NCBI GenBank assembly: GCA_030849075.1 | Contig: JASAOO010003522.1 | Location: 28,420-92,419 of the forward strand | From: Zelonia costaricensis | Taxonomy: Eukaryota; Euglenozoa; Kinetoplastea; Trypanosomatida; Trypanosomatidae | Length of the DNA stretch: 64,000 nucleotides | Direction of reading: 5' to 3' | In this document: positions 22,284-32,800 of the stretch, piece by piece | How positions within the stretch are numbered: position 1 is the stretch's first letter | Layout of the letters: the number at the start of each line of letters is the position of its first letter | The notes under the pieces: model-generated | The model's input: only the letters and a program-made list of their open reading frames with translations | The model's database searches: none | Told to the model about the DNA's origin: nothing | Program-made: the position numbers and the translations under genes

Positions 22284-23309
22284 ATGAGGGCTAGCCGCAG
22301 CGCGTGTGCGCCTGCTGGACTTATGCACTTAAGTGTGCGGGGGCTGCTCCCTATCCGGTTTCTCACAGCGATGACGCCGTCTGCACCACGAGGCGCGCTG
22401 ACTGTCGGGCAGAGGAGCCTTCACGTGCCGCGGCAGAGCGGCCAAGCACAGAGTCCGGCATCTCGGGCGGGTTCGAGGAGCTCCGGGGACCTGTGGAGCA
22501 CGCACCGCCCGCGGTCTGCTTCGCTCGTCGTTCGACCACGCCAGCTCAGCGCCGCGCCGTCGCACTCCGCCCCAGCGCCGTCATCCACGGCGTCCGCAGA
22601 GGGTCTGCCAGCCGCCTCCGCGGCGCTCTCCTTCATCTTCGACCCGCCCTTCACCCCCGTCGACGGCGAGGCACGTCTCGCCGCCGGTGCGCCGTGCCGC
22701 TACGTGTGTCGCCGCTGCCGCGCGTCCCTGTTCCGCAGCGCCGATGCCGCAGACGCACGCACGGGCGCGGCGGGCCTCCATCCCAGCGGCTGGCCCACGT
22801 TTGTCGAGCCGTGGCCGAGCGCTGCCATCGAGCAACGCACAGTCCTGCAGCGGAGCGTCGTGGCGCAGATTCGCGAGACGGATAGCCAGGCTGGTTGTGC
22901 GCGCACAGTGCAACCGGGCCCTGACGCGGCAGTGGCCGACCTCACGTCGCGTGATGCGCTTCAGCTGGCGGTGCCGGCCGCAGGCGTCGTGCCGCGCGGC
23001 CTGCCGATTGAAGGCGATCTCGTGCGGCGCAAGGGAAAGCAGGTGGCGTTGTTGACGACGCGGTCGTGGCGGGAGGCGTGCCTGCGCGACGAGAACCACC
23101 GCGCGGACCCGACGGTGGTTCTTGGCGTGTGCGCTGGCTGCGGTACCGCGGTGTGCCACATAACGCAGTCGGCGGCGACCGGCACCCGCTACGTGTCGAC
23201 AGCGTCCTGCATCGCAGCGGAGCCGTGCACGCCTTCGACGCCCCCCGCCGCGCTCGGCGTTGGCACCGATGCGTCGAACCCAGCTCGTCACTCTCCCCAA
23301 GTGGAGTGA
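22284..23309 (+). CDS. Unassigned protein with two Cys-pair (possible zinc) motifs
   Basis: 341 residues from ATG 22284. A second in-frame ATG at 22371 follows an AG at 22367-22368 and may be the true start (312 residues). The first 30 residues are Arg/Leu-rich without acidic residues, so with the longer start a mitochondrial presequence is possible. The C-terminal two thirds contain CRYVCRRC (Cys at about 138, 142, 145) and VCAGCGTAVC (Cys at about 283, 286, 291), reminiscent of the paired CXXC zinc sites of Yippee/Mis18-type folds. The spacing between the pairs (about 138 residues) is much longer than usual for those families, so this is only a suggestion. The preceding half is Ser/Ala/Pro-rich and probably disordered. 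Real coding status is supported by codon bias and the Cys motifs. Confidence 0.65.
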   Translation: MRASRSACAPAGLMHLSVRGLLPIRFLTAMTPSAPRGALTVGQRSLHVPRQSGQAQSPASRAGSRSSGDLWSTHRPRSASLVVRPRQLSAAPSHSAPAPSSTASAEGLPAASAALSFIFDPPFTPVDGEARLAAGAPCRYVCRRCRASLFRSADAADARTGAAGLHPSGWPTFVEPWPSAAIEQRTVLQRSVVAQIRETDSQAGCARTVQPGPDAAVADLTSRDALQLAVPAAGVVPRGLPIEGDLVRRKGKQVALLTTRSWREACLRDENHRADPTVVLGVCAGCGTAVCHITQSAATGTRYVSTASCIAAEPCTPSTPPAALGVGTDASNPARHSPQVE

Positions 23310-23756
23310 GCGTCACCAGATAAGCCGCGGTTTTCTTGTTCATCTCAAGTGAAAGCACAGAACGTAGAGCGCCACACTGCCCGCGTGCGTGTGTGACGAG
23401 CCGGCTTCGGCTAGTTGTGCGCGTCACTCAAGGCGATCTGCCGATGTCGACATGCCACACCGTTCACTTCTTCACGTGCAAAGAGGAAGAAGAGCAGGAC
23501 ACGTTGTTCGGATTTTTAGCTCACGCGCACTTCCCTCCCTCCGCCCCCCCCCCCCCTCTCCTCCCATCCCCGCCTCACCCCCTCGTCGTTAACCACGTCG
23601 CACCGTCGCCCAGTCCGTGTATCAGCAGCGGCAGCTCAACTCTCGAGGCAAGCGTTGCCATCTCAGCCTCCGCCCTCGCCCCCCTCCTTTCCCGCCTCCA
23701 CACACCCCTCTACGCATAACAGCCTTCGTTGAAGCGAAGCGTGCTTCGTCAGCCTC
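23310..23756. other. Intergenic region with candidate splice acceptor
   Basis: Short spacer. A strong C/T tract (about 23530-23585) is followed by AG at 23612-23613, the likely trans-splice site of the next gene, giving a leader of about 143 bases. Nothing else is seen. Confidence 0.6.
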
Positions 23757-26700
23757 ATGCGCTCGCGAAGGTCTCTTGTCGCGCTTCTGCGCCACGGCCG
23801 CCGCCACCGCAGCAGCACCACATCGCTTCCAGCTCACCTTGCAGCCTCGCATCGCGCCGTCCACACCAGCACCCCATCACCAACGGCGCTGCCGCCGCCC
23901 CCGCACCCGCGCGAGGTCGCGTGGCGGTTCTTCGCCGCCGCCTCGCGGGAGCTCCGCACAGCCGCACACCAGAGGCGCGCACCGACACACGCACCACCAC
24001 CATCGGCAACACCATCGGCCACGTCGACGACGGCGGCGATGGGCCAAGTCGATTGTCACGTCAGTAGCGACGCGTTCGCCGATGGCACCGAGTACGAGGA
24101 CGTCGCGCTGGCCGCCGCGACCCCACCGATCGCCCAACAGACGAGCGCGGCGGCCTCGAATGCGACCCTCATGCGCGAGCTCGGCGTGTTGGACCGCGCC
24201 GAGCTCCTCCATCATGAGCCTCAACGCAACGCACGCAATTCCAGCAACACCGCCCCGCAGGAAGAGGCAGCTGCAGCATTGGAGAAGCCGTCGATGCGGC
24301 CCGATCCGTCGATGCAGTGGGCGACTGCCTACATGCTTCGCGTGTGCCAGACCGGCGCACAGGCACAGGTGTCCAGCTTCGTCATCCTGCGTCACTTGTG
24401 GGCTGCCTTGTACGACGCACCCACGGCACACCTTCACGCTGCCGCGCCTTCCGATGTCAACGCACACGCCAGCGCCGTGGCGGGTGGTGCGGCAGCGGCG
24501 CCGACAGCAGAGTGGGCGGCACGGCTGCCTGCGGCGGTCCGTCTCGTGCTGCTGCAGGACGAGTTGGCGCGCGTGCAGCGACGTCGGCGCTACGCAGTGC
24601 GCGGCGTGCAGGGAGAAGCCGCCGCACCCGCCACAGACTCCGACGACACGGTCCCTCTAGGCGACGAAGATCAGCACACGCCAACGCCTGTGGTGCAGTT
24701 GAGCCGCCCCGATGCTGCTGCTCGCACCGTCGTGGACCCGGTGGAGGCGCTGAGCTCGATGTGGACGGCAACGGTGCTCGAGTCGCGCGCGGTGGTGCGC
24801 TGCTGCTGCGTCGCCTGGTGGCCGTCCGCCACCGCCCCATCCCAACGTCAGTCAACGCAGGTCGGCCCGCTGCTTGACGCGCAGGAGCGGCAGGTGCTGG
24901 AAGCGGCGGTGCGCGTGTGCGCCGTGGCGCAGCTCGAGGACGTGGCGCAGGCGATGATGGAGGCGTTCCTGCGCCGCGTGGCGGCAGTTACGAGCGACGC
25001 GCAGCGCGGTGATGTGGCGCAGGCGGAGGAGGACTTCGCTGCCTGGTACACAGCCGAGGCGGATGCGCTCTATGAGAGCGCCATGACCGCTGCCGGCGCC
25101 CCACGCACCCACGCGCCGCTGCGCGACGGTCACGCAGACGCGACCTCCGCGGCGCGGGCGGGTGGGTTCCCGCTTGCGTACTCGTACCTCGTCCACCGTG
25201 GCTCGACGCTTGCGCGGTTAGGCGCGTTGTCAGCCTCCGCAGACGACGCCACGGCCTCTGCGGAGATGCGTGCGAGCGGCAGCGGCATCAGCCACGGCAA
25301 CAGCAGTGGCGGGTGGTCGTGGAAGGACGCGCTTCAGCAGCGGCCGCCACACGCGATGCAGCTCCTTGCTGCCCTCGCCGGCAGCGTCGATGCCAACGCG
25401 GAGCACTTCGAAGTCGTCTTGCAGCTGTACCGCAGCATGTTGGCCGAGACGGACGCGGGGTACGCCACGGAGTGCGTCGATGCAACGCGTCGTGCCTTCT
25501 GCGCCGTCGTGGACGCCCTGGCTCGCGTGCCACTGCCGGTGCGGAGCTACGAAACCATCCTCGATGACATCTACCGCAGCACGCTGGTGCAGTCGTCGCA
25601 GGAGGTGACGCACCACCCCGATGTGCTCGCGAGCTGCCTGCGGGTCTGCAGTGCGGCACGACTCTCCCCACGCGCGCTGACGCTGTTCAACAAGCTCGCC
25701 GAGCCCGCATCGCACGCTGTTGCCGCGGAGGAGCGCAATGTCGCTGCCATGCTGCTGAGCACGTCAGGCCCTGCCTCCGCTACGCTGCAGCGGCTGCTCA
25801 GCTTCCTCCACACGAAGCTGCCCGTGACCGCGGACGTCGTGCACGCTGCGGCGGCGCGCATGCTGCTCAGCCCCGACGACGCGCTTGCCGCCTCGCCGTC
25901 GCCGTCGGTGGTGTTCGCGATGTTCGATGTGCTGGAGCTCACCGTTGCCGCGCAGCACCACGCCACGGTCAGCACCGCCGCCGCGTTCGCGCAGCGCACA
26001 TTCTTTCTCCGCATTGTCGCGCTGCTGGCTGGCGTGCACGCGGAGCTGCGCAGCGGCGCGCTCTCCGCCGCCATCGCCACGGAAGCGGCCGCGGCGATGA
26101 TGCGGCAGTGGGTGCGTGCTGCCGCGGCGGGGCGGCGGGGCGATGCCGGACGCGGCGGCGGCGGGCTGCCTGCGCTCCGGCCCCTCCCTCCTGTCGCGCT
26201 TGGGGTCTTGCAGGAGCTGGCGCTGCAGCTCCGGCGTGCCACCGTGCGCGGCGCGTGGCAGTGCGAAGGACGTGAGAGCGCAGGCGACAGCACGAGCAGC
26301 AGCAGCAGCAGCGAGGCCGCTGCGCCGGCGTTGCTGTCCGGCACAGCGCAGGTGCCGCTGCTGGCGGTCGTGGAGGGCCTGCTGCGTGATGCGGCCGCGT
26401 ACATGCCGAAAGCAGTTACTGCAGTGGACAGGCTGCCAGAGTCGAACACCGACTCGGCGGAGGGGGCAGTGCAGCTGGTGCTGTACACCGCGCCCGCCTC
26501 CCTGCAGTGGCGGCGCACGCGTGAGGTGTGGCCGTTGGCGGAGCAGCAGCGCTTCACGACAGCGGTGAGGAAGACGCTCGCCTCGCACGGCGCGGCGCCG
26601 GCGGCGGGTGCGGCGACGCGCTGCGTTGGGTTTCAAGATTGGGTCACACTCGCGGCACTGGAGCGGCACTGCAACGCGGCGGATACCCTTGACGATCTTG

Positions 26701-27368
26701 CCAGTGTGTGGACGGAGGCAAAGTCGGGTGCGAAGCGGAGGGGCGACGCTGGGCACCACAGCGCCGCCGCGGCGGCGCCGATGTGTGTGCTGACGCCGCT
26801 GGCGGAGGTGGAGTGGTGGTGTCGCCACGCTGCGCCGCGTGGCACGCCGTCCGCGGCTTCTTCTCAGGACAAGCACGCGGTCGCGCTGACGGATGCGATT
26901 GGCATGTCGGTGCCCCCTGCGGTGGGCTGCCCGACTCACACGTGGCATCACGAGTTGGCGTTCTCATCTTTGTCGCCGTCTGCTGCGTTGTGCGGTGTGG
27001 GCAACGCCGCGGAGCTGGTGCGGTACTGGCTGCAGCGGTGGCTGGACGAGGTCGAGGACGCGCGGCTGCTGCCGCGGCGCGGTGTCTTTCACGTCCGCGT
27101 CGCACAGGCGCTGCAGCAGCGTGTGACGGCAAGAGCAGTGCGCAGCGGTGCGCTGGCTGAGGATTCGAGTGAGGCCACGGACGATGCCGCAGTGGAGAGC
27201 ACCGCGCAGTCGGGCGGGCCCGTCTCTACCCGCGGCACCGCACCAACTGGTGGGACAGCTGGATACGCACGCTCCGCCGAGGCGACCGCACCTGCACGCC
27301 GCGAACCTCGCAGCGGGCTGGAGACGGTGCTGGTGCGCGGCCCCACCTCGCTTGTCTACGGCGGGTAG
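23757..27368 (+). CDS. Large unassigned protein, possibly mitochondrial, helical repeat-like
   Basis: 1203 residues from the first ATG. The N-terminus (MRSRRSLVALLRHGRRHRSS) is Arg/Ser/Leu-rich and free of acidic residues for about 45 residues, a typical mitochondrial targeting sequence; EVAWRFFAAASREL follows. A second in-frame ATG at 24039 would start a protein with MGQVDCHV, which resembles an N-myristoylation/palmitoylation start. The body is Ala/Leu-rich and predicted mostly helical by eye, with evenly spaced hydrophobic helices (for example residues 520-760), as in PPR/TPR-like or HEAT-like proteins, but no repeat consensus could be fixed. A conserved-looking block near the C-terminus is YWLQRWLDEVEDARLLPRR. 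Many trypanosomatid mitochondrial RNA-processing and ribosome proteins look like this, but no function is assigned. Confidence 0.8.
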   Translation: MRSRRSLVALLRHGRRHRSSTTSLPAHLAASHRAVHTSTPSPTALPPPPHPREVAWRFFAAASRELRTAAHQRRAPTHAPPPSATPSATSTTAAMGQVDCHVSSDAFADGTEYEDVALAAATPPIAQQTSAAASNATLMRELGVLDRAELLHHEPQRNARNSSNTAPQEEAAAALEKPSMRPDPSMQWATAYMLRVCQTGAQAQVSSFVILRHLWAALYDAPTAHLHAAAPSDVNAHASAVAGGAAAAPTAEWAARLPAAVRLVLLQDELARVQRRRRYAVRGVQGEAAAPATDSDDTVPLGDEDQHTPTPVVQLSRPDAAARTVVDPVEALSSMWTATVLESRAVVRCCCVAWWPSATAPSQRQSTQVGPLLDAQERQVLEAAVRVCAVAQLEDVAQAMMEAFLRRVAAVTSDAQRGDVAQAEEDFAAWYTAEADALYESAMTAAGAPRTHAPLRDGHADATSAARAGGFPLAYSYLVHRGSTLARLGALSASADDATASAEMRASGSGISHGNSSGGWSWKDALQQRPPHAMQLLAALAGSVDANAEHFEVVLQLYRSMLAETDAGYATECVDATRRAFCAVVDALARVPLPVRSYETILDDIYRSTLVQSSQEVTHHPDVLASCLRVCSAARLSPRALTLFNKLAEPASHAVAAEERNVAAMLLSTSGPASATLQRLLSFLHTKLPVTADVVHAAAARMLLSPDDALAASPSPSVVFAMFDVLELTVAAQHHATVSTAAAFAQRTFFLRIVALLAGVHAELRSGALSAAIATEAAAAMMRQWVRAAAAGRRGDAGRGGGGLPALRPLPPVALGVLQELALQLRRATVRGAWQCEGRESAGDSTSSSSSSEAAAPALLSGTAQVPLLAVVEGLLRDAAAYMPKAVTAVDRLPESNTDSAEGAVQLVLYTAPASLQWRRTREVWPLAEQQRFTTAVRKTLASHGAAPAAGAATRCVGFQDWVTLAALERHCNAADTLDDLASVWTEAKSGAKRRGDAGHHSAAAAAPMCVLTPLAEVEWWCRHAAPRGTPSAASSQDKHAVALTDAIGMSVPPAVGCPTHTWHHELAFSSLSPSAALCGVGNAAELVRYWLQRWLDEVEDARLLPRRGVFHVRVAQALQQRVTARAVRSGALAEDSSEATDDAAVESTAQSGGPVSTRGTAPTGGTAGYARSAEATAPARREPRSGLETVLVRGPTSLVYGG

Positions 27369-29590
27369 GCGGAGGCGGGGAACGTGGCGGGCATTGCCGT
27401 TTGGGATGTCAAGGGCAAAGGAGAAGAACAAAGGCGGGAGGGGAAGGCTGGTGCGGCCGGCTCGACGTTCGCGCAGCTGACGAGGCGGCCGCGGTCGCCC
27501 ATCCCTCTCCCCACCTCTCTCGCGCCCTTTGCTGCTCGTGCTGTCTCGCACACAGACAGTCAGACACGCACACGCACACACACACACACACACACGCGCG
27601 TGCCGCAGCTGGTTTGTGTTTTTTGACTTGTGCTTGGCAGGTGCGGGTGTCCAGGCCCCCATCATTGGTGTGTGGTGCGCGTCCGCGCCGCGCGGTGTTG
27701 CTGACTTCCCCATCTTCACACACGCTAATGTGTTCCGTCTCTTGTGTTTCCTCCTTTGAGGCACGTAGTCCATCCCACTCATCAAACCCGGCCGGTCGAC
27801 TGAATCCTGTGCACGCCGCGCGAGATGCGATGGCGGACGTAAAAGGCAGCGGAAATCCACTCACCCGTGCACGCCGATGCAGACCCACGTTAACGTCGTA
27901 GCGAAGAAGCGACCCACTAGCAGCGCTTCGAAGGGACACGCTGAACTTCTTCCATGTGACACACTCACGGCACCATATGTCTCCTCCCTCTCACATCTTC
28001 TTCCTTTCCACCTACCCAACCTATTGTGGACCGCTCTCACACGGCAACATCAACCCCTGACATACACACACGCACACATACGCGAGAGTCCAGCAAACAC
28101 AATCACGCACCTCTGTCAATAGGTTTGTTGGATGCGCTCGTGACGGCTTGACGGCTGACTCCACCGACATCTCGGCCCCCCCCCCCACCGTTCCTGCGTT
28201 GTCTCTTCATTTTCTTCTTCCTGTCTTGTGGCACTCGCCCCCCCCTCCACCCCTCTTCGCCGCACTCTCTACCACGGACCCTCGCGCCTCTCCCCTTTGC
28301 GTCTCCGGCATCGCGTTCCACACGCTTTACGGTTTCAGCGAGCGAGCCGCCCGCACGCACACACGTGTGTGTGTCACGCCCTCCCCCCCCCCTCTGGCCG
28401 TTGATTTCTCTGCTGTTGCCTCTTCTCGCCCCATCGCTCCCCCCTTCGCCTTGCTTTCTTCAAGTGAACATCTTCGATTTTTGGTTTTCTTCACTTTGCC
28501 TCTTTTGCACGTGTCTGTTGCTCCTGTCACCTCTGCGAAGATTCTCGCGGCGTGCCTACTTGCGCGCGCGCTGTCTTCTTCTTCTCTTCGCCTTCCTTTT
28601 TCTCCCGCTTCCACTCCACAGTGCCGTCCCGCTTGTATACACGTGTGGCTGTGTGTGAGAGTGTGCGTGTACATGTGTGCAAGTCTGCTCTCCTTCTCCA
28701 TCCGACTGTCGTAAAGGCCGCCTCCCCTCTTGTGATATCGACTCGTCTTCTCTTTCTTGTCTGTTGGTTCATCGCTCATACGCTTGCTCCCAGCGATCCC
28801 AATTCGCCCACTCCCCAAACCCCTGCCCGTTCAGTGCGGAGCACCGCTCACGGCATTGTGCAAAGCTGCTGCTGCCCCCAACTCACGCATCAGCACATCG
28901 TGCCCGCAAGCGCGATATACACACGTTCTCTCGCCACGCCGTCTCCTCGCAGCGTCCCTGCTTTCTCTCTTCGTTTTTTTTTTTCATCTCCAGGTCAGCC
29001 GCCACCGGTGTTCATCACCGACGGCGCCTCCTTGCCCTCGCCGCAGTGCCCCACCCCATCCTCTTCCCATACTCGCTGTACCCACCGCCGCACGTCCTCC
29101 CCCCCCCTCCCCCCACCGTCTCTGCCTTGACCTCTTTCCCACGAGCTCCCGCGCCTTCTCCCATCTCTGTCTTCTTCTGTGTTCACATTCGCGGACTCGT
29201 CGCCGGCGCGCTCGCCGTGTTGCACCCCTCCCTCCCTCCCTCCCTCTCTCTTCCCTTTCTTCATTTTTCGTGTTGTAGAGGGTATACGTGTGTAGATCGG
29301 CGTGCGCGTGTGCGCGCGTGTGTGTGTGTAAAGGCTTCTCGGGCGGTTCATCTGTCTCACCTTCGATCCTGCAGCGGTGGGACTCGCTGCGTGTCGGCCG
29401 GTGTCTCTGTGCGCGTCGTCTGTACTCTTGCACCCGCCTCCTCTCCCCCCCTCCACTTCCACGTTGCGTTCCAAAGCACCCGCGTGGCCGCTTCCATCGC
29501 TCCGATCAGTCTTGTCGTTACGTGGCAACGTCTTTCCTTTCCGCACCCTGTGAACTCTGTATCCGTCCGCCCCCGCCCCCGCCCCCCTTC

Positions 29591-29673
29591 CCCCCCTCTT
29601 CACTGCGGTCCGCTGCAGTGCCCTCCTCCCTNCCCCCCTCTTCACTGCGGTCCGCTGCAGTGCCCTCCTCCCT
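29591..29673. repeat. Direct duplication flanking a single N (probable assembly join)
   Basis: Bases 29591-29631 and 29633-29673 are identical 41-base copies separated by one N. This is the pattern left when two contigs with an unrecognised overlap are placed side by side, so the real sequence probably has one copy. Confidence 0.85.
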
Positions 29674-29734
29674 CTGTCTTCCTCTGCGTCTTTGGCACGC
29701 CTCCTGCTCCGCCGGGGCATCGCTCCGGACACAC

Positions 29735-29818
29735 AGCGGAAGGGCCCGGACTTGTCCGCGACACGACAGAAACAGAAATACGCACGCACACACGCACACA
29801 CACACACACACACACACA
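29735..29818 (+). promoter_or_regulatory. Candidate trans-splice acceptor and CA-rich leader of receptor-kinase gene 1
   Basis: Pyrimidine-rich sequence (about 29660-29705) is followed by AG at 29735-29736. The leader would be about 100 bases and ends in a pure CA tract (29795-29818). Assigned by position and pattern only. Confidence 0.35.
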
Positions 29819-29837
29819 GACGAGACGGCTTCTGGCG

Positions 29838-32800
29838 ATGTTCACGATTCGCCTCGCCTTCGTTCTCGCCTTCCACGCCATCCTCGTGGCGGCGGGGCTG
29901 GTGGTGATCGCGGTGGTGTACTCGGTGCTGAGCAGGAACGTCATTCAAAAGCAGGTGCTGACCGTCGCCACGGCCTCGATCGAGACGGTGCGGCAGCTCG
30001 CCTTGGATGAGGTTTCCTTCATCGAGCTCACCGTGTACTACATGGGCATCACGCTGGGTCGCCTCAACCTCAACGCCCCGCTGGCAAGCAGCTCACCGAC
30101 CATCTACACGTACACCCCCACGCTCGATGTGCTGACCGCACCCGAGACGTACAACGACGGCATCTTCATTGCCACCTTCACGCTCTGGCGGGAGTCGGCG
30201 AGCGACGCGTGGTCGGCGACGGGGTGCGATCGCAGCGAGCTGCTGTGCTACCTTTACAACGCGACCACCAACACCTCCGAGTACACGGCGTTTGCGACCG
30301 CCAGCAACGTGACCCCGCTCGACTTGACGAACCCCAGCACCACCAGTGCCGGTGTGCCGCCGCGCTACACGCGCTACCGCAGCACCATCGACGGCGGCAA
30401 CTTCACCGTGGGCACCCTGTGGAGCCCGATGCACCTCGACTACGCCACGACCATCACGACACTGACGTGCCAGGGTGTAAATGTGTTCGTGACGTTCGAT
30501 TACTTCTCCTGCACCGAGTTTGGCTCGGGTACCGACGCGGACGGCAACCCGATCTGCCTGCGGCTCATTGGCGCCACGGTGGAGTCGAAGTTCTCAGCAG
30601 AGTTCGTTCCCAGTACCCTCCTGCTGCAGTCCGTCGTGTACGTGGTCTCCGTCAAGACACAGTCTACCGTGGGGACCACCTGCAACCCCCCGGGTGGGGC
30701 GTCGGAGCTCGTGCAGAAGTTCCTCGACACGTGCCCGTCGAACGAGCTGGACACTTGCAGCCCGATCTTCTCCGGCGAGGGGTCAAGCTTCTACGCAGCC
30801 GTGGGCCACTCAACGGACAACGGCATCAAGGCCGTGCTGGTGGACATCGTCCCGCGCTCCTTCTTCTACAGCGCCATCCGGAACAGCGACACCGTCGCGA
30901 TTGTGGTGTCGATCTGCGTGATTGTGCTCGTCGTCGCCGTCTCCGTGGCGATCTGTCTCGTGCTCGTCATCCCGCTGTCCTACATCTGTACTGGCATGCG
31001 GAACGCCTCCACGCTGTCGTACGAGCGCAAGGTCGTGCCGCTCAGCAAGTACACCTTCATCGCAGAGGTGAAACAGCTCGTGGCCGCGTACCTCGAGCTG
31101 CGCGCGGCCCTCACCGACCTCAAGTCCTTTGTCCCACAAGGTCTGCTCGTGGCGGCTGATGCGGGCGTCATCTCGCTCTCCCTCTTCGACTCCCTCGACG
31201 ATACCGGCAGCAGCAGCACCGACGGCAACGTGGAAAGCTATGACGACGACGGCGACGAGGAGGAGGAGGAGGGGAGCAGCTGTGATGAGCCCGCAGACTC
31301 GGGCAAGGGAGGTGACAGCGGCAGCAGCGGCTTCGGTGGGCACCACCAGGACGGCGACGCTGCGACGGCACGCGAGACGCGTGAGCGGTGCCCCTTCGAG
31401 TCTGTTGCCGGCGCGAGCGGTAGAAAGGAGGCCGCTGCGCGTCGTGGCGGCCCCGCGGCGAGGCGGCCCAGACACTCCCCGCTCGGCGTCGTGACGGTTG
31501 TTCACTTCAACGCGGCGGAGGAGGGGCGGGTCGCGTCGAACGCGCACGCGACGGACGTGTCGGTCAGCGGGGAGGGCGGCGCTGGCGCCCTCCTCGGGGC
31601 CGCCGGCTTGGCTACCGCGCCGTTCGCGCGGGGCCCGCCCGGCGGTACTAACGAAGCCTCGACGCCGCCGACGAAGGGGGCCACGGAGGGGGCGACGGAG
31701 ATGGCAAGCGCTGCCGGCGCACGGAGTCCGCAGCGCCGCTCGCGCCGGCCCCGCCGCGGGTTGAAGAGGATGGACGCCTTCTTGCCACCCGAGGCCTCGC
31801 CTAGCGAGTACGCCTCGCTGAATGTAAGCCCCGCACTGCTCGCGCGCACGCTGAACAAGTTCCGCGCGGTGACCAGCAGTGTGCTGTGTGTGTCCTTCTC
31901 CTTCAAGTACATCGACTCCGCCAGCCTCGAGACGGAGGCGCGGGTGCTCGGCGGCATCGTCGTCCGTACCGCGCTGCGGTACGGCGGCGTGATGGAGCTG
32001 TGCCGGCCCGACTTGGTCGTTATGAGCTTCGGTGCACACGTCGCGCAGACACAGCACACGCAGCGGGCCGCCGCCGCAGCCGTCTCGCTCACGCGCCAGC
32101 TCTCTGCGGAGCGCCGCTCGCGCACGCGCATCGTCGTCGACTCGGGCACCCTGTACTGCGGCATCTGCGGCGGTAACGGCCGCGTCTTTCCCGTCGTGTT
32201 TGGCGATCGCCTCGACGCCGCCGTCGATCTTCTGCGCTACGACCTCGGCCTTGGCCGCCTTGTCGTCACGGACCGCATCGCCGTGTGCTTGCCGCCAGAG
32301 TACGTCGTGCCGATCGACTACGTCGTCACCCTGCGCGATCACGCGCACGGCACCCAGCTCTTTCAGGTACTCGACACGCGCCGCCGCGGCCGCAAGCGGG
32401 AGTACAAGTCGATGCTGGCGAACTACCGCCTCGGCTACACGCTGGGCCTGAACGGGCAGTACGAGCAGGCGCTGGAGGTGATGGAGGGGCTGCAGGGGTT
32501 TGAACAGGAGCTCACCGCGGGCTACGCCGCCTCGCTGCACCACCTTATCAACATGAATCCCCGCCGCCCGCGCTACTGCCGCTTCCAGCTGCCAGGCTTT
32601 GAGCCGCTCGGGGTGAAGATCAAGGAGGAGCAGCCCAAATTCCAGCACGCCCCGCTCCACCTCACCGACCTGCGCAACAACGAGGCTTCAGACATGGTCT
32701 CCATCAACTTCGGCTTCGGCAACAGCCCCTCGACCTCCGCCGGGCACAACACCCCAGCGGGCGGCCCCAGCCGCCTCAGCCGCGTCAGCGGCTCGCTGGA

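Larger units (their letters stand above)
27369..29837. other. Intergenic region before receptor-kinase gene 1, with assembly gap
   Basis: No gene supported. It contains a CA tract (about 27570-27597), several C/T-rich tracts, a single N at 29632 with duplicated flanks, an AG candidate at 29735-29736 and a CA tract (29795-29818) that ends 19 bases before the start codon. An open frame runs through this region into the kinase gene, but its translation is Pro/Ser/His/Cys low complexity and it crosses the N. Confidence 0.65.

Noticed and set aside
28677..29837. N-terminal extension of receptor-kinase gene 1 in the same open frame
   Set aside because: It crosses the N, translates to Pro/Ser/His/Cys low complexity encoded by pyrimidine and CA tracts, and would bury the N-terminal TM helix that the paralogue has at its own start.
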